Shown: positions 8,195 through 16,215 of the stretch, in pieces | How positions within the stretch are numbered: position 1 is the stretch's first letter | Layout of the letters: each line of letters begins with the position of its first letter | Assembly: GCF_905397285.1 (NCBI RefSeq) | Contig: NZ_CAJPUX010000001.1 | Span: 434,001 to 498,000 of the forward strand | Direction: 5' to 3' | Origin: Cupriavidus plantarum | GTDB lineage: Bacteria; Pseudomonadota; Gammaproteobacteria; Burkholderiales; Burkholderiaceae | Length of the DNA stretch: 64,000 nucleotides | Position numbers and translations under genes: made by a program | Notes under the pieces: generated by a model | What the model saw: only the letters and a program-made list of their open reading frames with translations | Databases searched by the model: none | Told to the model about the DNA's origin: nothing

Positions 8195-10138
8195 ATGTCC
8201 CCATCCCGGGCCCCTCTCCCCGCCGCCGCGCTGGTCGTAGCCTTCGCCTTCCCCCTGCTGGTCTCCCGCCACACGCTTCCCCTTGCGACCTTCTACGGTG
8301 AATGGGCCGCCGCGCTGCTCGGTGTCGCGCTGATCCTCGTGCTGGCGTTCTCCGCTAAAAGCAAAATCAGATTCGTCCCATGGATCGCGGCGTTGCCGCT
8401 GTGGTTGATAGCCACGACGCTGCTGCAGGCGGCAAGCGGCATGGACGACGTCACGGGCACCCGCTTGATGACGCAGGTGATGCTCGGCCTCGCCGCCGTC
8501 GTGATGGCCGCCGCATGGTGGACCGGGCAGGGCAAGTCAATCGCCGAGCGTGGGGAGATTGTCGATGCGCTCGCGTTGGCGTTCCTCGTGGCCGGCCTGC
8601 TCGGTGCGCTCACGCAGTGGGTGCAGGTGTTCCACCTCGAGCGCGAGATGTTTGGGCTCGTGTCCGAGTATTTCCATTCCGCCAACCGCCGCCTCTGGGG
8701 CAACCTCAATCAGCCGAACCATCAGGCGACCGTGCAGGGTCTGGCGCTCGTGGCGGCCGTGTGGATGGCCACGCGGGGCGCACTGCGGTTTCCCGCATGG
8801 CTGATAGCGGTGCTGCTCCTCGAGACGGGCATCGTGCTGTCGGGCTCGCGCACGGGGGTCGTTCACGTAGGCATCGCATCGGTCTACGCGTTGATCGCGG
8901 CCGCAATGGCGCGGCATGCAAGCCGGGAAAGGGAGGGAACGAGCGGGGGCACCAGCGGGGGAACTAGCGGGGGAACTAGCGGGGGAACTAGCGGCGAACC
9001 TGGCGGCAGGAACCGGCCGGCCAACGTGATGCAGCGCCCGACGGCGTTCGTGGTGATGGCGATCGTGATGGCCGCGTTGCTCTTGATCCTGCAGCCGCTG
9101 ATCCGCGCCGCGGGGCAGACGTTCGGCTGGCAGCTCTTTGACACCATCGCGCTGATCCAGGCCGGCGGCCAGCTCAGCGGGCGGCATGCGCTGTGGGCGC
9201 ACGCCTTGGCGATGTTCCACGCGCATCCGTGGCTCGGCATCGGCTACGGCGAATTCGGCTGGGCCGAATTCCAGCTGCTCGCGAAGGTGGGCGCACGGCC
9301 CGAAATGGCGCTGCACGCGCATAACGCCGTGCTCGACATGCTGGCCAAGACGGGGCTCGTCGGGACGGCCGGCGTGCTGCTGATCTTGCTCGCGTGGTTG
9401 TGGCGCGTGGTTCGCGACCGATTGCTGCGGGGGTATGGCGCGGAACATAGGGCCGACCTTAGTGTCGACCTTAATGTCGAGCTCAGTGTCGACCTAAGCG
9501 CGGACCGCGCGCAGACCGTGATGCTTCTCGCGTGGCTCGCGATGTTCGGCCTGCATTCGATGCTCGAATATCCGCTGCACTATCTCTACTTCCTGCTGCC
9601 CTTCAGCTTCCTGCTCGGATGGCTCGAAACGGGCGGCGCGGGTAGCGCGCGATGGGTGAAGCCGCTAGGCATCGTCGTCGGCGTGGCCGGGCTGGTGGTG
9701 CTCGTCACGACGTGGCAGGACTATCGCCGCGTGCAGGCCCGCGAGTACGCCCCCGAGGGGACGCGCGATACGCTGCCGCGCCCCGCGTACTGGTTCGATG
9801 CCTATGCCCGCGCGCAGACCGCGGAAGACGCGACGATCACCCCGGACAACGCGCGCGCACTGCTGCCATCGCATATCGCATCGGTGCATCTGCTGCCGAT
9901 GCCCGCGACCATCGCGCGTACCGCATGGCTGTTCGCGCTGACGGGGGAGCAGGATCGCGCGCGGCTGTGGATGGATCGGCTGCGGTACTACTACCAGGGC
10001 GACGAGCGCGCGCAATTCGCGGCGCTGGCGCGGTCGTGCGAAGAACTACAGGAAGCCGGCACCGTGCAGGCGGCCGCGCAGCCGCGCGAGTTCTGCGCAT
10101 GGGTCCGCGCGAAGTCGCGCCGTTGGCCGGAGCAGTGA
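8195..10138 (+). CDS. PglL-type O-oligosaccharyltransferase (pilin glycosylation, Wzy/WaaL superfamily)
   Basis: A 647-aa multi-spanning inner-membrane protein with about 11-12 hydrophobic segments, a central Wzy_C (O-antigen ligase) region and a C-terminal soluble domain. Visible motifs are RRLWGNLNQPNHQATVQGLAL, typical of PglL, the periplasmic HPWLGIGYGEFGWAEF with the His-containing loop, and SMLEYPLHYLYFLLPFSF. PglL enzymes transfer a lipid-linked glycan to Ser residues of pilins and other exported proteins. The position right after two pilin genes fits. Two in-frame 12-bp tandem repeats add low-complexity segments, GGTS-rich at about residues 248-268 and a (SVDL)-like stretch at 421-436. 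The start at 8195 was chosen over 8153, which would add 14 polar residues and overlap the terminator arm region. Confidence 0.88.
   Translation: MSPSRAPLPAAALVVAFAFPLLVSRHTLPLATFYGEWAAALLGVALILVLAFSAKSKIRFVPWIAALPLWLIATTLLQAASGMDDVTGTRLMTQVMLGLAAVVMAAAWWTGQGKSIAERGEIVDALALAFLVAGLLGALTQWVQVFHLEREMFGLVSEYFHSANRRLWGNLNQPNHQATVQGLALVAAVWMATRGALRFPAWLIAVLLLETGIVLSGSRTGVVHVGIASVYALIAAAMARHASREREGTSGGTSGGTSGGTSGGTSGEPGGRNRPANVMQRPTAFVVMAIVMAALLLILQPLIRAAGQTFGWQLFDTIALIQAGGQLSGRHALWAHALAMFHAHPWLGIGYGEFGWAEFQLLAKVGARPEMALHAHNAVLDMLAKTGLVGTAGVLLILLAWLWRVVRDRLLRGYGAEHRADLSVDLNVELSVDLSADRAQTVMLLAWLAMFGLHSMLEYPLHYLYFLLPFSFLLGWLETGGAGSARWVKPLGIVVGVAGLVVLVTTWQDYRRVQAREYAPEGTRDTLPRPAYWFDAYARAQTAEDATITPDNARALLPSHIASVHLLPMPATIARTAWLFALTGEQDRARLWMDRLRYYYQGDERAQFAALARSCEELQEAGTVQAAAQPREFCAWVRAKSRRWPEQ
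8938..8997 (+). repeat. Five-copy 12-bp tandem repeat inside pglL (GGTS repeats)
   Basis: Five 12-base units start at 8938, 8950, 8962, 8974 and 8986 with the core AACTAGCGGGGG. They encode TSGG repeats in a loop between membrane segments. Copy-number change would stay in frame. Confidence 0.92.
9455..9502 (+). repeat. Four-copy 12-bp tandem repeat inside pglL (SVDL repeats)
   Basis: Four 12-base units start at 9455, 9467, 9479 and 9491 with the core GACCTTAGTGTC. They encode repeating DLSV, DLNV, ELSV, DLSA in a hydrophilic loop. The unit length equals that of the repeat 500 bases upstream, but the sequence is unrelated. Confidence 0.88.
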
Positions 10139-10170
10139 CGGGGCAGCGGTCCGGGCTTGAGCCTGAATCT

Positions 10171-10206
10171 GGGTCGGAAGTTGGGTCGGAAGTTGGATCA
10201 GACATC
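10171..10206 (+). repeat. 12-bp tandem repeat just after pglL
   Basis: Two identical units, GGGTCGGAAGTT at 10171 and 10183, are followed by a diverged third at 10195. It is non-coding, between the pglL stop and the terminator. Confidence 0.8.
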
Positions 10207-10230
10207 AGGCCGGTACCACGGCGAACGATA

Positions 10231-10263
10231 AAAAAGAGCGCACCGAAGTGCGCTCTTTTTTTT
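10231..10263. terminator. Bidirectional terminator between pglL and the convergent lipoprotein gene
   Basis: A 13-bp perfect stem (10231-10243 with 10248-10260) around a CGAA loop has A-runs on one side and T-runs on the other, so it can end transcription from both strands. It separates convergent genes. Confidence 0.92.
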
Positions 10264-10285
10264 CGTGCTGGCTCACCGCACATAC

Positions 10286-10810
10286 TCACCGCACATAACC
10301 CGGTGGCGGAGGCGGCGGATAGTAGGGCTGGTAGTTCGGCGGCGGCGCGGCCGCGCGGCGCGGCGCCATCTGCGACGCCATCGTGCCGTACACCGGCACG
10401 CGATTGCCGCTCGCGTACATGCATTGCGTGTAGGCCGAATCGTAACGTTGCTGCGTGCCGTAGCCCGACTCGTACGAATTGCCCGCGCCGACCGCGGCGC
10501 CCGTCAGCAGGCCGACGCCGGCGCCAACCGCCGCACCGGATCCGCCACCGAAGGCCGCGCCGGCCGCCGCGCCGAGCGCGGTACCGATCGCCGCGCTGCC
10601 TACCGCGCTGGCATTGGCATTCTGCTGCGCGGTGGTCCCGCCGACCTGGCCGTAGGCGTATTGGCGGCAGTTGTAGTCGTCCGAGCGGAACTGATCGAAG
10701 TTCTTGCCGGTGCCCGGGAGCGCCATCACGCTCGGGCCAGAAGGCAGGACCGCACAGGCGCCCAGCGCGAGCGTCGCGGTCAGAAGGATGACGATGGAAC
10801 GGGTTTGCAT
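10286..10810 (-). CDS. Glycine-zipper outer-membrane lipoprotein
   Basis: A 174-aa protein with a lipoprotein signal peptide (MQTRSIVILLTATLALGAC, cleavage before Cys19). The centre is a glycine zipper of the YMGG type: AAIGTALGAAAGAAFGGGSG then AAVGAGVGLLTGAAVGAG. This forms membrane-inserting helices in proteins such as OsmB, YmgG and SlyB-like lipoproteins. The C-terminus is Pro-rich (PPPPPPGYVR). A CAGGAGG ribosome site precedes the ATG. It lies 17 bases after the GPGW-repeat gene on the same strand and is probably co-transcribed with it. A structural or stress role in the envelope is inferred from the family. Confidence 0.88.
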   Translation of the reverse strand: MQTRSIVILLTATLALGACAVLPSGPSVMALPGTGKNFDQFRSDDYNCRQYAYGQVGGTTAQQNANASAVGSAAIGTALGAAAGAAFGGGSGAAVGAGVGLLTGAAVGAGNSYESGYGTQQRYDSAYTQCMYASGNRVPVYGTMASQMAPRRAAAPPPNYQPYYPPPPPPGYVR

Positions 10811-10827
10811 GATCGCGTCCTCCTGTC

Positions 10828-11298
10828 TCAGGACCCAGCCGGCGGATGCGCGGGCACCTGCTCCCAGCCGCCCGGGCAGGTCTTCACATACGGGTAATAG
10901 CCCTCGGGCCGCGTGCAGTGATACCAGAACTGATTGGGGTTCGGATCCTGCCCGGCGGCGGGCGCACCGCCGTACGACTGGCTGCCATATTCCGGAGAGG
11001 CCGGCGCTTCCACCGGATTGCCATCGGCGCCCTGCTCGACATACTGCGGCGGCTGCGCCGGCACCGCGACGACGGCGGGCGGCGGATAGTAACCGGGGTA
11101 GTAGTACGGCCCGTAGGCCGGATAGCCCCAGCCAGGCCCCCAACCCGGGCCCCAGCCCGGACCCCATCCGGGTCCCCAGCCCGGCCCGACATACACGCCC
11201 ACGCCAACACGCGTGCGCGCCTCCGCGGTGCCGCTGGCAAACGCAGCCACGGCCGCCGCGACCGCTACAACAAGAAGGCCAAACTTGCGCCCGTTCAT
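10828..11298 (-). CDS. Small secreted Gly/Pro/Trp-repeat protein
   Basis: A 156-aa protein with a Sec signal peptide (MNGRKFGLLVVAVAAAVAAFASGTAEA). It is followed by RVGVGVYVGP, five GPGW repeats, a Tyr/Pro-rich stretch (YPAYGPYYYPGYYPPP) and a C-terminal domain with two Cys (FWYHCTRPEGYYPYVKTCPGGW). That tail resembles the WYYC-x-YYPYV-C-xxxW module of small exported proteins common in Burkholderiales. The start at 11298 was chosen over an upstream in-frame one because it begins the signal peptide. It is the first gene of a two-gene unit with the glycine-zipper lipoprotein. Function unknown. Confidence 0.82.
   Translation of the reverse strand: MNGRKFGLLVVAVAAAVAAFASGTAEARTRVGVGVYVGPGWGPGWGPGWGPGWGPGWGYPAYGPYYYPGYYPPPAVVAVPAQPPQYVEQGADGNPVEAPASPEYGSQSYGGAPAAGQDPNPNQFWYHCTRPEGYYPYVKTCPGGWEQVPAHPPAGS
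11128..11187 (-). repeat. Five-copy 12-bp repeat encoding GPGW
   Basis: Five 12-base units at 11128-11187 each encode Trp-Gly-Pro-Gly on the minus strand. Their third codon positions vary, so the array is older or under selection for the peptide. Confidence 0.85.
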
Positions 11299-11480
11299 GA
11301 TCGATACCCCAAAGGTGTTTCTTGTATTTAACGCCAATTTGCCTCACGCGGCTGACCGCCGGGCACGTTCGAAATGTGACGTTACCTTTATTACGGGGCG
11401 GACAATGGCGTGTGCGGATTTGTACCGCGGCGATAACACGGCAGCGATACTTTCGCGCTCGACCGACGGGCGAAACGCGG

Positions 11481-11957
11481 TCAGGGGGCGACCCAATCCC
11501 CCGACTTCCCCCCATGTTTTTCCAGCAGCTTTACGTTGCCGATCACCATGCCGCGGTCCACGGCCTTGCACATGTCGTAGATCGTCAGCAGGGCGACCTG
11601 TACGCCCGTCAGCGCTTCCATTTCCACGCCGGTCTGGCCGTGGGTTTCGGTGCGGACGATGCAGGCGATGGTGGCGCTTGGCGGGTCGAGGGCGAAGTCT
11701 ACGGCGACCTTGGTCAGGCCGATGGGGTGGCAGAGGGGGATCAGGTCCGAGGTGCGCTTGGTGGCCATGATCGCCGCGACGCGGGCGATGCCCAGGACGT
11801 CGCCTTTGCGGGCGTTGCCGTCGCGTACCAGCGCGAAGGTTTCCGGTTCCATCGTGATGGTGCCGGTGGCGACCGCCACGCGATGGGTGCTGGCCTTGTT
11901 GCCGACGTCGACCATGTGCGCCTGGCCGGCCTTGTCGAAGTGTGTGAGCTCGCTCAT
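11481..11957 (-). CDS. moaC: Cyclic pyranopterin monophosphate synthase MoaC
   Basis: A 158-aa protein of the normal MoaC size. It acts with MoaA to turn GTP into cyclic pyranopterin monophosphate in molybdenum cofactor synthesis. It starts [20 protein letters not shown] and has the family signatures [22 protein letters not shown]-like [17 protein letters not shown], and the active-site [11 protein letters not shown] with the conserved Asp and Lys. It is divergent from the M48 protease gene. No other moa gene is in the window. Confidence 0.98.
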   Translation of the reverse strand: MSELTHFDKAGQAHMVDVGNKASTHRVAVATGTITMEPETFALVRDGNARKGDVLGIARVAAIMATKRTSDLIPLCHPIGLTKVAVDFALDPPSATIACIVRTETHGQTGVEMEALTGVQVALLTIYDMCKAVDRGMVIGNVKLLEKHGGKSGDWVAP

Positions 11958-12210
11958 GACGGGAAGGAAGACGAAATTCGGGTGAGATCGGGAAAAAAAC
12001 CCGGCGATGGAAATCGCGGGAAGGGCTTGCCCGATGGGAACGGGCAGCGCAGGCCGCTATCATAGCAACATGCCCGATTTCCCATGGTCCGGGCGCGGCG
12101 CTTGTTCTACCGCGCGTGATGACATCTCGCGTGACGACGCCTGCCGCTCCGGTCATCCTGCCCCTGTCGCTGGCGTGCGCGCCAATGCCGCTGCCGCCGC
12201 CGTGCCCGCC

Positions 12211-14070
12211 ATGCGCGCGGCGCCGCGCCTGCGCGTCCGCGTGCTGGCCGCGGCCCTCGTGATGACGATGTCGGCGCCGGCCTGGCCGCAGGCGCCGCTG
12301 GGCACACCGCCCGCCGGGCGGCTCGCGCAGGCTTCGCTGCCTATGGGCGCCCCCGCGGCAGGCGCGCAGCGCGCTTCGGGTGGTAACGGCACTCCGGCCA
12401 CGTCCAGCACGTCCAGCACGTCCGCCGCGTCCAGCACGTTGGGCACGTCCGGTACGTTGGGTACGTTGGGCGCCTCAGGAACATCGGCCTCGCTCGGCAG
12501 TCCCTCCACCTTGAGCGGCGACGCCAGCGATCAGGTCTACGACAACCTGAACCGCAGCGTGCGCGCGGGCCAGAAGTCGGAATTCGGCCTGCGGACGAAC
12601 AATCCCGTGGTGGAAAGCGGCGGCATCCAGCTGCCCGATCTCGGCGATCCGGCCAGCGCCTCGCTGTCGCCCGACATGGAGAAGCGGCTCGGCGACCGCA
12701 TCATGCGCGACATCCGCCGCGATCCCGACTACATCACCGATCCGCTGCTGTCCGATTACCTGAACGCGCTCGGCTACCGGCTCGTGCAAGCCGCGCGCCG
12801 GCAGAACATCGCGGCCGGCGCCGGTACGTTCACCACGGGATTCGAACTGTTCGGCGTGCGCGATCGCACCATCAACGCGTTCGCGCTGCCCGGCGGCTAT
12901 ATCGGCGTGCACACGGGCCTGCTCGTGCAGTCGGAAACCGAATCGGAACTCGCCTCGGTGCTCGGCCACGAAATCGGTCACGTGCTCCAGCGCCATATCG
13001 CGCGCGGCATCACGAGCCAGGACCAGTCGATGTGGATCGCGCTCGCGGCGATGGTGCTCGCCGGACTGGCCGCGACAAAGAGCGGCGACGCGGCCGCCGC
13101 GCTCGCGATGGGCGGCCAGGGCGCCGCGATCGCTAACCAGCTGTCGTTCTCGCGGGGCGCGGAACGCGAAGCCGATCGCGTCGGCTTCCAGATCATGACG
13201 GCGGCGGGCTTCGATCCGCAAGGCATGCCCGACTTCTTCGCGCGGCTGCAGCGCGTGATGGGGATCTCCGAAAGTTCGGTGCCCGCCTACGTCCGCACCC
13301 ACCCGCTGACGTCCGAGCGTCTCGCCGACATGCAGGACCGCGTCCGCCACGTGGCGGCGCGCAAGGTCGGCAATACGCCCGAATACGAGTTCGCGCGGGT
13401 GCGGGCACGCGTCATCCAGGACAAGGATCGCGCGGACCTGATCGCCTCGCGCACGACGTTCCAGAACCAGATGGCCACGGCCTCGCCGGTCCGCCTGCCC
13501 GCGCTGTACTACGGCGTGGCGTTCGCCGAGCAACGCCTGCAGCGTTACCAAAAGGCAGACGAGGCGCTGATGGAGGCGCGGCGCCTGTACGGCAATATTC
13601 CCGGTGCGGCATCGGGCAGCCCAATGCTCGACGTGATGGCGATCCAGCTCGCGCTGCAGGAGAAGCGGCCCCAGGATGCGCTGACGCAGGCTTCCGCATC
13701 GCTGCGCGCATATCCGCTGTCTCATGCGGTGGCATTGAACTATGCCGACACGCTGCTGGCCACGGGGCGGCTCGACGACGCGGTGACGTTCATCCGGTCG
13801 CGCACGCGCGAGGAGTCCTCGCGCAGCGAATGGTGGGATCTGCTCGCGCGCGCCTATGCGGCGCAGGGCAAGCGTCTGCAGCAGCATCAGGCGCTGGCGG
13901 AAAAGTATGCGATGGATGGCTCGTATCAGGCCGCCATCGAACAACTTCAGATCGCGCGGAAGGCTGGCGATGGCGATTTCTACACGCTGTCTGAGGTCGA
14001 CGCGCGGCTGCATCAGCTCGAGCGCCAGTTCCGCGAAGAGAAGCAGGACAACAAGGGCATGCCGAACTGA
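12211..14070 (+). CDS. M48 family metalloprotease with TPR domain (BepA-like)
   Basis: A 619-aa exported protease. Order: signal peptide (residues 1-28, ending PAWPQA), a Ser/Thr/Gly-rich linker made of nine-base repeats (about 64-93), the M48 catalytic domain with the zinc site HEIGH at 253-257 and the downstream Glu in READRVGFQIM, then a C-terminal TPR array from about residue 400. BepA/YfgC homologues cut misfolded LptD or BamA in the periplasm and assist outer-membrane assembly. The ATG at 12211 was chosen because it begins a clean signal peptide. The ATG at 12070 would add 47 polar residues before it. Confidence 0.88.
   Translation: MRAAPRLRVRVLAAALVMTMSAPAWPQAPLGTPPAGRLAQASLPMGAPAAGAQRASGGNGTPATSSTSSTSAASSTLGTSGTLGTLGASGTSASLGSPSTLSGDASDQVYDNLNRSVRAGQKSEFGLRTNNPVVESGGIQLPDLGDPASASLSPDMEKRLGDRIMRDIRRDPDYITDPLLSDYLNALGYRLVQAARRQNIAAGAGTFTTGFELFGVRDRTINAFALPGGYIGVHTGLLVQSETESELASVLGHEIGHVLQRHIARGITSQDQSMWIALAAMVLAGLAATKSGDAAAALAMGGQGAAIANQLSFSRGAEREADRVGFQIMTAAGFDPQGMPDFFARLQRVMGISESSVPAYVRTHPLTSERLADMQDRVRHVAARKVGNTPEYEFARVRARVIQDKDRADLIASRTTFQNQMATASPVRLPALYYGVAFAEQRLQRYQKADEALMEARRLYGNIPGAASGSPMLDVMAIQLALQEKRPQDALTQASASLRAYPLSHAVALNYADTLLATGRLDDAVTFIRSRTREESSRSEWWDLLARAYAAQGKRLQQHQALAEKYAMDGSYQAAIEQLQIARKAGDGDFYTLSEVDARLHQLERQFREEKQDNKGMPN
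12400..12489 (+). repeat. Ten-unit 9-bp tandem repeat in the M48 protease linker
   Basis: Ten 9-base units in frame, cores ACGTCCAGC and ACGTTGGGC, encode alternating TSS and TLG triplets between the signal peptide and the protease domain. Confidence 0.88.
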
Positions 14071-14085
14071 TCGGCGGCGCCCGGT

Positions 14086-14664
14086 TCAGGGCGCGGGCGT
14101 CTTGCGGAACCCGAAGCGCTGGGGAACCTCGTCCTCCGCGATCGGGGCGATCTCGAAATCCTTGCCATCGAAATGGAACACGCCGAGCGCCGCGCCGCAG
14201 GCGTCCCCATGCCACGTACTCGTGGTCGCGAACGCATCGAGGTCGTGATCGTGCAGGAGCGCGATCTGTTCTTTTTCCTCGCCATCGATCAGGCCGGCCA
14301 TCAGCACGTTGCCATGCTCGTCGGCGAAGCATGCGGTAGGCGTGAACGCGCGATCGGTGGTCGTGCGCAGCGCGCCGCCGTGCAGGCGCACGATCCACGG
14401 CGTGTAACTGAGCGATACGAATACGCGCTGCGGGCCGTTCTGAAAGAACCAGCCGCCGCTGTTGTCGCCGCCCTTGTCCTGCTGGTAATTGCGCTCGATG
14501 AACGCGATGAGCGCCGCATGGCGGATCGGATCGCCGGAGAGCCCGTGCTGCTGCGCGTACTCGTTGCGCATGCGCCATTGGCCGCGCCGGTCGAGCGCGA
14601 GCCAGCCGTAGCAGTTCGGCACGTTGGGCCACCGGGCCATGGCCTGCTTAACGATGTCATCCAT
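14086..14664 (-). CDS. Uncharacterised protein conserved in Burkholderiales (possibly DUF2944)
   Basis: A 192-aa soluble protein without signal or membrane segments. It begins MDDIVKQAMARWPNVPNCYGWLALDRRG and continues with HAALIAFIERNYQQD, WFFQNGPQRVFVSLSYTPWIVRL, and a TACFADEHGNVLMAGLIDG segment. I recall this arrangement from a Burkholderiales-restricted family, perhaps DUF2944, but cannot verify the number. Catalytic residues are not apparent. It lies at the end of the minus-strand yheT-NTF2-waaF run, 30 bases after the yheT-like stop, so it is probably in the same transcript. Confidence 0.75.
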   Translation of the reverse strand: MDDIVKQAMARWPNVPNCYGWLALDRRGQWRMRNEYAQQHGLSGDPIRHAALIAFIERNYQQDKGGDNSGGWFFQNGPQRVFVSLSYTPWIVRLHGGALRTTTDRAFTPTACFADEHGNVLMAGLIDGEEKEQIALLHDHDLDAFATTSTWHGDACGAALGVFHFDGKDFEIAPIAEDEVPQRFGFRKTPAP

Positions 14665-14694
14665 CGCCGTCTCCTGTTGTCGTATGCCGCGCTG

Positions 14695-15717
14695 TTATGC
14701 CGCGCTGTCGAAAAAGCGCAGGATGCGCGCGGGTAGATAGTCGAGGTGCCCGGCCACGGGCAGAAGCGGCAACTGGCCGAGCAGGCCGGCGCGTGGTGTC
14801 ATGAAGCCGACGTGGCCGCCGTACTCGGGCTGGTCGAGCACCACATGATCGCTGACGTCCGCCGGGCCAGGCAGATGATGGCCGGGCAGGAAGGGATCGT
14901 TGCGCGCGTTGAGCACGAGCGTCGGCACGCGTATTTCGCCGAGGATAGGCTTGCTCGCGGCACGGCGCCAGTAGTCGTCGGTATCGCGAAAGCCGTGCAG
15001 CGGCGCGGTGACGACATTGTCGAACGCGTAGAGGTCGCGGCTCGCAAGCATCGTGGTGCGGTCGAACAGTCCCGGATACTGGCCAAGCTTCGCGAGCGAC
15101 TTGCGCTTGAGCGTCTGCAGGAACATCCGCGTATAGACGAGGTTGAACCCACGGGAGAGCGCCGCGCCGCCAGCGGCAAGGTCGAGCGGCGCGGAGACGG
15201 ACGCCGCCGCCGACACGAAGCCCGCGGCATTGCCGTCCTCGCCGAGATAGCGCAGCAGCGCATTGCCGCCAAGCGAGATACCGACCACGAGCATGCGGCG
15301 CGCGGGATCGATCGCGTGCAGCCGCTGGAGGACCCAGCGGATCTCGGCGGCATCGCCGGAATGGTAGAAGCGCGGGGCGAGGTTGATCTCGCCCGAGCAG
15401 CCGCGGAAATGCGGAATGACGCCCGCCCATCCGCGCGCGCGCAGCGCGTCCATCAATGTCTGCGCGTAGTGGCTGTCGGAGGCGCCTTCGAGGCCGTGAA
15501 ACATGACCACGAGCGGCGCGTCGGGCGCCGTCGCGTGCGTGGTCCAGTCGAGGTCGATGAAGTCGCCATCGGGCGTGTCCCAGCGTTCCCGCCGGAAAGT
15601 CAGCCGCGCATGGCGTGTGAAGCGTGCCGCAAGAATCGTTTGCGCATGGCCGCCGCGCAGCCACCAGGGCGTGTGGAAATCGCTGCCGAACAGCGTTGCC
15701 GGCTGCGCCGGGGCCAT
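14695..15717 (-). CDS. YheT-family alpha/beta hydrolase
   Basis: A 340-aa alpha/beta-hydrolase of the YheT/ABHD1-3 family. It has FHTPWWLRGGHAQTI at the N-terminus, the oxyanion region VMFHGLEGASDSHYAQ, GVIPHFRGCSGEIN, the nucleophile elbow VGISLGGNALLRYL, then NARNDPFLPG (acid) and GGHVGF (catalytic His). Relatives are esterases or acyl hydrolases of unclear substrate. Its ATG overlaps by one base the stop of the NTF2-like gene upstream, so translation is coupled. Confidence 0.92.
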   Translation of the reverse strand: MAPAQPATLFGSDFHTPWWLRGGHAQTILAARFTRHARLTFRRERWDTPDGDFIDLDWTTHATAPDAPLVVMFHGLEGASDSHYAQTLMDALRARGWAGVIPHFRGCSGEINLAPRFYHSGDAAEIRWVLQRLHAIDPARRMLVVGISLGGNALLRYLGEDGNAAGFVSAAASVSAPLDLAAGGAALSRGFNLVYTRMFLQTLKRKSLAKLGQYPGLFDRTTMLASRDLYAFDNVVTAPLHGFRDTDDYWRRAASKPILGEIRVPTLVLNARNDPFLPGHHLPGPADVSDHVVLDQPEYGGHVGFMTPRAGLLGQLPLLPVAGHLDYLPARILRFFDSAA

Positions 15718-16157
15718 CAGTGCAGCGCCTGCCCCGGTGCGGCGGCGACGGTGGCCACCTGCACGGCATTGGCGGGGCTGCAGTGGATATGGGCGAGGCG
15801 CCAGCCCTCGTGGTTCTGCATCAGCACGTACGTGGTATGCACGTAGAGATCCGCCTCGACGCGGTCCGCGCCAAAGCGCAGGGCCTCGGTCACGTCGAAG
15901 ATCGACACGCCGAGGGACGCGTGGCTGCTGGTCTCGATCGCGTCGATCAGCACGGGCTGCGTGTCCAGCAGCGTCGTGAATGCCTGGCGCAGGTGGTCGT
16001 GTCCGATGAGCCGCTGGCCGTCCGGGAGGACGCAGGTGACGGAATCCTCGTCGAGCCAGAGCCGCAGCGCACCGTCCGCATCGCGCAACTTCATGGCTTC
16101 GCGAAAGGCTTCGACGATGTCTTCGGCGGAATCGAACAGGCGGGCGAAACGTGGCAT
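15717..16157 (-). CDS. SnoaL/NTF2-like protein
   Basis: A 146-aa single-domain protein of the NTF2-like cone fold. It has the N-terminal helix AEDIVEAFREAMKLRDADGALRLWLDEDSVTCVLPDGQRLIG and a closing strand WRLAHIHCSP, typical of YybH/DUF4440-type or SnoaL-like proteins that bind small hydrophobic ligands. No enzyme activity can be assigned. It is translationally coupled to the yheT-like gene and lies about 60 bases after waaF on the same strand. Confidence 0.85.
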   Translation of the reverse strand: MPRFARLFDSAEDIVEAFREAMKLRDADGALRLWLDEDSVTCVLPDGQRLIGHDHLRQAFTTLLDTQPVLIDAIETSSHASLGVSIFDVTEALRFGADRVEADLYVHTTYVLMQNHEGWRLAHIHCSPANAVQVATVAAAPGQALH

Positions 16158-16215
16158 GGTGGCGTGTCAGGGAGTCAGGGCGCGGGTGTGTCTGCGGCGT
16201 CGTCTCGGACCGCTG

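Noticed and set aside
12475..14013. 512-codon open frame antisense to the M48 protease
   Set aside because: Arg/His-rich shadow with no ribosome site or conserved motif; the plus strand has HEIGH and TPRs.
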